Shown in pieces: positions 9,201 to 11,859 of a stretch of DNA of 11,859 nucleotides (position 1 is its first letter; each line of letters begins with the position of its first letter). The DNA is taken from contig JBDNHZ010000094.1 of NCBI GenBank assembly GCA_041688515.1, forward strand, positions 1 to 11,859, in the 5' to 3' direction. The translations under genes were made by a program, and so were the position numbers. This DNA comes from UBA6176 sp041688515. Its GTDB lineage: Bacteria > Verrucomicrobiota > Verrucomicrobiia > Limisphaerales > UBA9464. The notes under the pieces are model-generated. The model did no database searches. It saw only the letters and a list, made by a program, of their open reading frames with translations, and was not told where the DNA came from.

Positions 9201-11454
9201 GCTGACCTCGACGCTTCAAGGGTTGTTCATCGACTACAAAGCGACGTTCGAGCACCTGGACGGGCAGGGGAATCCGAGGCTCTCGTTGATCGACGAGGTT
9301 CGGATCCATGAAATGATCCGGCTCGTGCAGGCAGGCGGAAGTTTCGAAGACGGCAAGCCCGACTTCCTGGTGAACAACATCCCCGACCTGCGCGATCTGC
9401 CGGACACGCTCTGGCTGAGTGACGGATCCAGCAACCGCGTCGAGGTCGTGACCAACGCGGTCGTCGCCGGCACGCTCTCCCCCGCGAATCTGCAGGTGCA
9501 ACTGACCGCGGCGATGCCCCCGGGATGGACCTATCTCCGGGTGCCGGATCCGGCGAAGGGAAACTACCGACTCGCCAGCATCCGTCGCTCGGATGGCTTC
9601 ATGGTCAGCGTGGAAACCAACGCATGGGTGACGGATCGCACCTTCATCGGCCTGGGCCGACGGCCCGCGCTGGAGAATGTCCTCCATCTCCTCGACCACA
9701 ACAGCACCGGCCTGTACACGCTCATCTATGAGGTGTTGCCGGTGTCCGACGCCCAGCCACCCACCAGCAGAGTGGCTGCCCTCCCTGCCGCCGGTCATGC
9801 CTCCTTCGCCGTCCAGTGGTCGGGCGAAGACAATCCCGGCGGCAGCGGCATCGTCAGCTACGACGTGTTCTACAGCCAGGACGGCGGCCCGTTCGTGCGC
9901 TGGCTCACCGCCACGCCCTCGGACGGATCGATCTTCCAGGGTTCGCTGGGCCGGAGTTACGCCTTCTACAGCGTGGCCGTGGATCGCGCGGGGAACCGCG
10001 AGATCGCGCCCGGTGCGCCGCAGGCCCAGACGACCGTCTCGCTGCAGAATCGTCCGCCGGTGTTTACGTTCCAGCCGGACGTGACGCTGACGGAAGGGGA
10101 GACGCTTGCCCTCACCCTCAACGCAACGGATCCCGACGGCGATGCATTGACCTACCAACTGGAAGCGGGTGCGCCTCCGGGTGCGGTGCTCAACCCCGCC
10201 AGCGGTCAGTTGAGCTGGGTGACCGCCGAGCTGCAGGGACCCGGTACCAACCGGTTCACGCTCCTTGCACGGGACAGCGGACTGCCCTCCCTCACCTCCA
10301 CCCAGACCTTCCGGGTGTTCGTGCTGGAATCCAACCTGCCGCCCGTGCTCGCGCCCATCCCCGACTTCTCGATGGGGGAAGGCCGCCTGCTCAGCATCAC
10401 GAACATCGCCTCGGATCCGGATCTGCCGGCGCAGAAGCTCACCTTCAGTCTGGGGGCGGGTGCCCCGACCGGAGCGACGATCCAGCCGGACTCCGGTGTG
10501 TTCACCTGGCGTCCCGGTGATTTCCAGGGCGGCACGAACTACGTGCTGAGGGTGATCGTGCGGGATGATGCCATCCCCAGTCTCACGGCCACCCAGACCT
10601 TCACCGTGGCGGTGCTCGATACGCGGGTGGACTTCCAACTGTTCCCCGGGACTGCCGCCGTGCTTCCCGGCAACGCGGGCTCCCTGCCCCTGCAGTTGAA
10701 TTCCGGAGCCACCCTCGAGCAGGTGGTCTTCTCCCTCGTCACCTCGGGCGACCGGCTCACCGACCTGGTTCTGACGGATCTGGCGGCGCAGGTGGGTGCC
10801 GCCGATCTGGTGTCGCTGGGCGGTGGCCGTTATCAGGCCCGGTTCACCAGTCGGCCCGGCCTGTGGTTGCAGGGCAATTTCCCGCTCGGCCGCCTCGGCT
10901 TCCGTGTGACGCCCGGTGCCCACTCCGAAGTGGCGAAGGTGCGGGGCGAATCCGTCACCGGCCTGCGCATTGACGGACTCACGGTGTCGGGCCAGGGCGG
11001 CGTAGGCCGGGTGTTCATCGTCGGGACGGAACCGATGCTCGACATCCGGTATCTGGGGCCGCAGGTGGGCCTCACCCTGTACGCGCTGCCCGGCAAGCCA
11101 TGGACGATCCAGAAGTCTGGGGCGCTGAGCGCTCCCGGATCCTGGAGCCTCCTCACCACGGTCACTCCCACGGCATTGCGCACTGATCTGCCGCCGCAGG
11201 ACGCCACCGCACCGGTCGAATTCTTCCGGGCGCTGAGCGGTGCGGATCCCTCACTGCTGAGCATTCGAACGGAGGGCGGCCAGGTGGTGCTGGAGTGGTC
11301 GCTCGATTGCGTGGGCTGCGTGCTCCTGCAATCGCCCGTCCTCGGCGCGGATGCCGTCTGGACGCCGACCGTCGGACAGCCCCAGGTCGTCGGTGAACGC
11401 TTTCAGGTGACGTTGCCTGTTGGCGTCCAGACGCTCTTCCTCCGGTTGCAGTAG
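3079..11454 (+). CDS. 3' part of the same giant multidomain surface protein
   Basis: This frame continues the protein after the shift and ends at TAG 11452-11454, adding 2,791 residues. The combined length is at least 3,817. Residues counted from 3079: rest of fn3 (1-71), three CARDB (72-433), four Calx-beta-like (434-847), CARDB (848-964), Ig-like material (965-1274), carboxypeptidase-regulatory-like (1275-1362), unclassified beta module (1370-1475), Gly/Cys-rich segment (1487-1640), unclassified block (1645-2223), fn3-like (2224-2322), two cadherin-like/putative Ig (2324-2514), cohesin-like (2516-2649), and a duplicated C-terminal domain (2651-2791). There is no LPXTG, PEP-CTERM or transmembrane anchor at the C-terminus. 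The frame is also open upstream to 2443, but that stretch overlaps well-formed domains in the other frame and is a high-G+C shadow. No ribosome binding site supports a separate start here, so this is not an independent gene. A role in adhesion or as an extracellular scaffold is inferred from domain content only. Confidence 0.88.
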   Translation, partial: ANSEPSSARVAYGLTTAYGATSSVATLRLQHTFVLSGLTPATPYHARVFITDANGNPTTSADLSFSTLAPPDLVVGAVSVPASAQAGTLISLSYVITNIGPGVAVGSWQNAVLISTNASGAGALILGALNFTTPPSGIAPGASLAVTQQIIVPSVGTGPRTFGVRLDSGNQVFELNEANNTAFAAAPLTIVATDLRVARVSAPAAAQFGQTVSVDYVITNAGTAPAVVPWTDRLSLGTLTNTPAALLASADARSVPLPPGGSYTNTLTVTLPLAGSSTPGPHFIVVAADVANDVPESDEANNLRSAAIALSLPPLPDLTAADLLAPTTSQPGDTVALVYRVTNQGTATSGPVWSETLLLGTSAAGVGGTELATVRFTNSLPAGSSLMRTQSVVVPAGGLVGALWFAVQVDSRNEVIEGNENNNLRVATQGTLVPAVLTLALSATQIPEGASQPIVATVTRNGSRAVALTVTLLNSHPAELSMPAQVIIPAGVASATFNLQALLDGTVDGPKAVTVGATAQGFGPASAGVTVLDVDLPRLNLVLVREFVREGQSMSVIVNRDTTAGALAVTLTGSTPTQLALPGGVTIPDGQTGVSFTVQALDDSAVESRQTVQLSASANGYRGATALLDIEDDDWPVLTLAFAPASFSEGAGPQASVGTLTRQSVSPRGLAVELESSDTNSVLVPRAVLIPAGETSVRFPVSAVDNLQVDGSRPVEVRSWFRASGTTTRLGQSGAATVTVTDDDGPTLRLSADRSVLPEGLASAGTGTVTRNTGTNGTLVVTLVSGDTNELRLPVTVTIPAGAIFANFPLTTVEDGETDGNQRVTMTASATDYTSGRLDLTVTDVNLPDLVVTSVTVPGVAQTESFVDVGYQIRNQGVAASPSNSVLQRVYLSTDSLVGDDVLQGQFAFNGSLPVGAQFSQTLPIRLPQASGEYWIVVVTDAGDGVVELLEDNNVRVSTTPIRVAPAYTATVSTTLEAAPSGTPVPLTGQAVRPGGQAAGSSLVSIHIRVKDTVRTIAAITDSQGRFNAVWQPLPGEAGLYGISAGHPGEPAPTAQDHFRLLGLRAAPAQPSVRLSEGSSVGGNLRLENLSDVPLTGLRAEVLNRPPNVSATITLESDTLAGQGTLQLGYGISATDASFTGGFIQVRVTSVEGAELLIPVRVDIDALVPRLVALPGRLAGGMQRGVSRTVSFTVLNNGGLATGPVNVSLPPLPWMSLVSPNPIPSLAPGASNVVTIQLNPPADMPLTTHNGNLALNATGVGISVPFSFRSLSDAKGALAVTAVDEFTYYAAGAPPVTNATVRVRDALTQTVVTNGVTDALGRFVVPELMEGYYDLELDAVQHNGHRTTILIEPGITNSVSAFLSYQAVRYNWTVERIEIEDHYKITIETTFETTVPAPVVTVEPAVLDVSDLLIVGQTKQVNMTFRNRGLIRADDMRLRFDSHPFYSIEPLINDLGSLPAQASLTIPVTLRRIGDFGSGSTLVRGASGVPCGMGGDTSWSFECGPLKIGGGAPVGVSGVSGDCGRGGPGGSGPGGGGNWSGWGGPGGGGPGGSVNTSYSAPSIGIKVGCDPTCLLLAAAGCIPGPIGCFASGFSCGMSLADGVDAIDVVDCGVGAAGCLIPGAGIPACIYSITRCFITPVAGAPNVLISGADNDPIEFYRVGVRAQLDAFNLITGAPDGVWLNPSADSASGDWYARFQAACAIGSDGSRTITAAERAALLAGVQPPGVAGSEVVRLINRWNRTLEMLALGIVRPSEAPAGSNLDFIDVVELRDKLVLAAAYHEQAVAAGFTDPINAIVETYRIRSQEGESGGVCAKVKIKIDQQAVISREAFRATLEIDNATANSLDDIRVVVHVTDGQGNDADSLFGLRPPELTGLTDVDGNGRVVGGAQGTARWVLVPTVDAAPLEPTIYYVGGVFRYRLNGLLVTVPLAPVPITVNPTARLTLDYFHQRDVYSDDPFTDRVEPSIPFNLAIMVRNRGAGAAKNFHITSAQPEIVENDKGLLIDFRIIATEVAGQNLTPSLTANFGTIDPGEISIGRWLLTSTLQGLFIDYKATFEHLDGQGNPRLSLIDEVRIHEMIRLVQAGGSFEDGKPDFLVNNIPDLRDLPDTLWLSDGSSNRVEVVTNAVVAGTLSPANLQVQLTAAMPPGWTYLRVPDPAKGNYRLASIRRSDGFMVSVETNAWVTDRTFIGLGRRPALENVLHLLDHNSTGLYTLIYEVLPVSDAQPPTSRVAALPAAGHASFAVQWSGEDNPGGSGIVSYDVFYSQDGGPFVRWLTATPSDGSIFQGSLGRSYAFYSVAVDRAGNREIAPGAPQAQTTVSLQNRPPVFTFQPDVTLTEGETLALTLNATDPDGDALTYQLEAGAPPGAVLNPASGQLSWVTAELQGPGTNRFTLLARDSGLPSLTSTQTFRVFVLESNLPPVLAPIPDFSMGEGRLLSITNIASDPDLPAQKLTFSLGAGAPTGATIQPDSGVFTWRPGDFQGGTNYVLRVIVRDDAIPSLTATQTFTVAVLDTRVDFQLFPGTAAVLPGNAGSLPLQLNSGATLEQVVFSLVTSGDRLTDLVLTDLAAQVGAADLVSLGGGRYQARFTSRPGLWLQGNFPLGRLGFRVTPGAHSEVAKVRGESVTGLRIDGLTVSGQGGVGRVFIVGTEPMLDIRYLGPQVGLTLYALPGKPWTIQKSGALSAPGSWSLLTTVTPTALRTDLPPQDATAPVEFFRALSGADPSLLSIRTEGGQVVLEWSLDCVGCVLLQSPVLGADAVWTPTVGQPQVVGERFQVTLPVGVQTLFLRLQ
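3292..4377 (+). repeat. Three tandem CARDB domains
   Basis: The units start P-D-L-V-V-G (3289-3654), T-D-L-R-V-A (3655-4020) and P-D-L-T-A-A (4024-4377). Each has a Y-V-I-T-N or Y-R-V-T-N strand followed by a gap and a G-S-x-x-x-T/R-x-x turn. They close with V-F-E-L-N-E-A-N-N, V-P-E-S-D-E-A-N-N and V-I-E-G-N-E-N-N-N. These acidic E-x-N-N endings define the CARDB family well and recur in the sixth copy at 5620. Confidence 0.85.
4378..5619 (+). repeat. Four tandem Calx-beta-like domains
   Basis: Units start at 4378, 4687, 4984 and 5314, lengths 309, 297, 330 and 306 bases. Each begins with Pro and an L-x-L strand, then (I/V)-(P/R/S)-E-G, a V-T-R-N or V-N-R-D strand, and a P-x-x-V/A-x-I-P-x-G strand. 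Each ends V-x-D-V-D/N-L or an acidic D-D-D-W/D-D-D-G linker. This is the layout of Calx-beta domains, which bind Ca2+ through acidic inter-domain loops. Units 2 and 3 keep the acidic linkers (E-D-D-D-W and D-D-D-G); units 1 and 4 have D-V-D-L and D-V-N-L. Calcium binding is therefore plausible mainly at the middle joints. Confidence 0.75.
5620..5970 (+). other. Sixth CARDB domain
   Basis: It begins P-D-L-V-V-T-S-V-T-V-P-G, has the strand Y-Q-I-R-N-Q-G-V-A and the R-V-Y-L-S-T-D-S segment, and ends V-V-E-L-L-E-D-N-N-V. It sits directly after the Calx-beta array, so CARDB domains bracket that array on both sides. Confidence 0.82.
5971..6900 (+). other. Ig-like beta region, not confidently classified
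   Basis: Residues about 1991-2300 of the joined product read as alternating short beta strands. The first part (I-T-D-S-Q-G-R-F-N-A-V-W) resembles a carboxypeptidase-regulatory or invasin-type Ig module. The middle (L-R-L-E-N-L-S-D-V-P-L-T-G-L) and last part (V-S-F-T-V-L-N-N-G-G-L-A-T-G-P-V) resemble NPCBM- or CARDB-like 'relaxed' Ig modules. I cannot give them a firm family. Confidence 0.5.
6901..7164 (+). other. Carboxypeptidase-regulatory-like (CarboxypepD_reg) domain
   Basis: The segment has G-A-L-A-V-T-A-V-D-E then N-A-T-V-R-V-R-D, the central V-T-D-A-L-G-R-F-V-V-P-E-L, and E-G-Y-Y-D-L-E-L-D-A. The T-D-x-x-G-x-F/Y-x-x-x-x-L followed by G-x-Y-x-L/V-x-V-x-A pattern is characteristic of this transthyretin-like fold. 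It is a structural module, not a peptidase. Confidence 0.72.
7186..7503 (+). other. Unclassified beta module preceding the Gly/Cys-rich segment
   Basis: Residues about 2396-2501 of the joined product carry Y-N-W-T-V-E-R-I-E-I-E-D-H-Y, then F-E-T-T-V-P-A-P-V-V-T-V-E-P, a strand V-N-M-T-F-R-N-R-G-L-I, and the ending L-P-A-Q-A-S-L-T-I-P-V-T. The N-R-G-L strand and P-V closing strand suggest an Ig-like fold related to bacterial adhesion modules. I do not recognise the family; I have the impression of similar segments in other giant bacterial proteins, but cannot verify that here. Confidence 0.45.
7537..7998 (+). other. Gly-rich linker and Cys-rich hydrophobic segment
   Basis: Residues about 2513-2666 contain twelve cysteines, first spread around a linker of mostly Gly, Pro and Ser (about 7600-7740) and then in short G-C, D-C and S-C pairs (7780-7986). 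The latter half is hydrophobic (for example L-L-L-A-A-A-G-C and G-A-A-G-C-L-I-P-G-A-G). Two further cysteines follow at about 8179 and 8518. The remaining coding sequence appears to hold only two more, near the C-terminus. A disulfide-stabilised plug, a membrane-associated segment or a processing region are all possible; none is shown. Confidence 0.6.
8011..9747 (+). other. Long unclassified block: helical part then beta domains
   Basis: The first third (about 8011-8520) looks helical, with T-A-A-E-R-A-A-L-L-A-G-V and E-V-V-R-L-I-N-R-W-N-R-T-L-E-M-L. This differs from everything else in this protein. From about 8521 it returns to beta structure: V-K-I-K-I-D-Q-Q-A-V, a D-V-D-G-N-G-R-V loop, the strand D-Y-F-H-Q-R-D-V-Y, M-V-R-N-R-G-A-G-A and L-L-T-S-T-L-Q-G. 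Adhesin-type Ig-like folds are likely for the later part. No enzyme motif was found, and no family name is justified. Confidence 0.45.
9748..10044 (+). other. Fibronectin-type-III-like domain
   Basis: The segment has P-P-T-S-R-V then F-A-V-Q-W-S-G-E-D, G-I-V-S-Y-D-V-F-Y-S-Q-D-G-G-P-F-V and Y-A-F-Y-S-V-A-V-D-R-A-G-N-R-E. The W-x-G-x-D ... Y-D-V/I-x-Y-S ... Y-x-F-x-x-x-A-x-D-x-A-G-N pattern is a standard bacterial fn3 variant. Confidence 0.75.
10048..10620 (+). repeat. Two tandem cadherin-like/putative Ig domains
   Basis: Copy 1 (10048-10329) has the A-T-D-P-D-G-D-A-L-T-Y core, A-G-A-P-P-G-A and the ending T-F-R-V-F-V. Copy 2 (10333-10620) has A-S-D-P-D-L-P, A-G-A-P-T-G-A, F-T-W-R-P and T-F-T-V-A-V. 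Both are spaced as expected for He_PIG/dystroglycan-type cadherin-like modules. The D-P-D loops are candidate Ca2+ ligands. Confidence 0.8.
10624..11025 (+). other. Cohesin-like beta region
   Basis: Residues about 3542-3675 read V-D-F-Q-L-F-P-G-T-A-A-V-L-P-G-N-A-G, with P-L-Q-L-N-S-G and a closing P-L-G-R-L-G-F-R-V. The opening 'x-P-G-x-x-x-x-L-P-x-N-x-G-x-x-P' and the inner strand are reminiscent of cohesin-type jelly-roll folds. No dockerin partner is visible, and the assignment is tentative. Confidence 0.35.
11029..11451 (+). repeat. Duplicated C-terminal domain
   Basis: Copy 1 (11029-11253) has L-T-L-Y-A-L-P-G-K-P-W-T-I-Q-K-S then W-S-L-L-T-T-V and V-E-F-F-R-A-L. Copy 2 (11254-11451) has V-V-L-E-W-S-L-D-C-V-G-C-V-L-L-Q-S and ends L-F-L-R-L-Q at the stop. 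This pattern, a Y/W-x-I/L-Q-x-S strand, a W-x-x-L strand and a terminal F-(F/Y/L)-R-L, is in my experience very common at the ends of large verrucomicrobial secreted proteins. A role in sorting is inferred only. Copy 2 is more divergent and contains the only C-x-x-C in the protein. Confidence 0.6.
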
Positions 11455-11620
11455 GCGCCTTGACCTGTCGCCGCCCGCCATCGCCCCTGGAGGGACGAGC
11501 TCCGCGAGTCCGCAACCGTACCAAGGATGGCCGCGGAGAAGCGGAGATCGGACAAGGCAGGCCTTTGAAGGACGTAGGGAACGGAACTGACGTGGGGCGC
11601 GGGAGCGTCCTGGAGTGCGC

Positions 11621-11634
11621 GTGGCGTACGCCAC
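11621..11634. repeat. 14-bp perfect palindrome
   Basis: GTGGCGTACGCCAC is self-complementary and lies about 170 bases after the stop codon. With one bulged C the pairing can be extended by GCG/CGC. Only three T follow, so a Rho-independent terminator is a weak reading. It may be part of an intergenic repeat, discussed under findings. Confidence 0.65.
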
Positions 11635-11715
11635 CGCTTTGGTCGCGGGATGAGGGACTCCGGCACGACGTCCGACCGGTCCCGCACGCTCACCTGGGAA
11701 GTGCGGGGCGGGAAT

Positions 11716-11807
11716 GGATTCACCGCAGCGATCGCAGGGACCGCAGAGTTCCGCAGAGCAGGACCGGTACGAGGGCTCTGCGTTCTCCGCGTTTCTGCGG
11801 TCAATCT
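11716..11807. repeat. Imperfect inverted repeat (CGCAGAG/CTCTGCG hairpin type)
   Basis: The left arm (11716-11748) contains GATTCACCGCAG and CCGCAGAG. The right arm (11776-11807) contains CTCTGCG and CTGCGGTCAATCT. Reverse-complementing the right arm matches most of the left arm, with scattered mismatches, around a loop of about 27 bases. The pattern matches an intergenic hairpin repeat I recall from many environmental Verrucomicrobiota genomes. Only one copy is in view, so multicopy status rests on knowledge rather than on this sequence. Confidence 0.6.
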
Positions 11808-11859
11808 CTGGGCCGTCGGCAGGGGAACTGGCCGAAAAGAACGAAAGCAGACGAAAGAA

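Larger units (their letters stand above)
11455..11859. other. Non-coding tail downstream of the giant gene
   Basis: No open frame here has the domain sense seen in the main gene. Reverse-strand frames across it are Arg/Pro/Ser-rich and span the repeats. Contents: an un-annotated G+C-rich stretch (11455-11620), the palindrome at 11621-11634, the inverted repeat at 11716-11807, and three CGAAA units at 11833, 11842 and 11852. No strong terminator with a T-run follows the stop codon, and no promoter was recognised. Confidence 0.6.

Noticed and set aside
7870..10923. Long reverse-strand open frame of about 1,017 codons
   Set aside because: It lies entirely opposite well-formed domains of the giant gene. 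Its translation is rich in Arg, Gly, His and Gln without domain sense. High-G+C codon bias explains such shadows.
11621..11640. Rho-independent terminator for the giant gene
   Set aside because: The stem is good but only three T follow, and it lies about 170 bases from the stop; a repeat element is as likely.
11403..11804. Reverse-strand frame of 133 codons over the spacer
   Set aside because: It spans the inverted repeat and the palindrome and overlaps the 3' end of the main gene. It is Arg/Pro/Ser-rich and resembles spurious proteins from intergenic repeats.

Overview
The window is almost entirely one very large plus-strand gene for a secreted or cell-surface multidomain beta-sandwich protein. 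A roughly 400-base non-coding tail follows its stop codon at 11452-11454. The gene is already open at base 2, so its true start, signal peptide and first domains lie upstream. The coding frame shifts once, at about 3077-3081, inside a fibronectin-type-III-like domain. Restoring one base there gives a continuous product of at least 3,817 residues. The base is most simply a third G in the TGG-GCC context.

The high G+C content, the style of the giant repeat protein, and the C-terminal domain ending in a short Phe-Leu-Arg-Leu-Gln tail suggest Verrucomicrobiota, possibly the Limisphaerales/Pedosphaera side. So does the spacer, which contains a CGCAGAG/CTCTGCG hairpin repeat. This placement is inference from style; no ribosomal RNA or marker gene is present.

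Layout of the protein: end of one PPC domain and a complete PPC-like domain (2-418); SbsA-type Ig-like domain (419-775); two more PPC domains (791-1552); two CARDB domains (1556-2305); three InlB-B-repeat-like domains (2306-3010); the fn3-like domain broken by the frameshift (3011-3291); three CARDB domains (3292-4377); four tandem Calx-beta-like domains (4378-5619); a sixth CARDB (5620-5970); poorly classified Ig-like material (5971-6900); a carboxypeptidase-regulatory-like domain (6901-7164); an unclassified beta module (7186-7503); a Gly-rich, Cys-rich, partly hydrophobic segment (7537-7998); a long unclassified block of helix followed by beta sheet (8011-9747); fn3-like (9748-10044); two cadherin-like/putative Ig domains (10048-10620); a cohesin-like region (10624-11025); and a duplicated C-terminal domain (11029-11451).

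No enzyme active site was recognised. The part visible here looks like a long extracellular stalk or adhesin-like scaffold. The most unusual portion is the 7186-9747 section. It holds nearly all the cysteines of the protein, its only glycine-rich linker and its only clearly helical stretch, and it does not match a family I can name.

The tail (11455-11859) has no believable gene. It holds a 14-bp perfect palindrome, an imperfect inverted repeat resembling a widespread intergenic hairpin repeat, and a short run of spaced CGAAA units at the window end.
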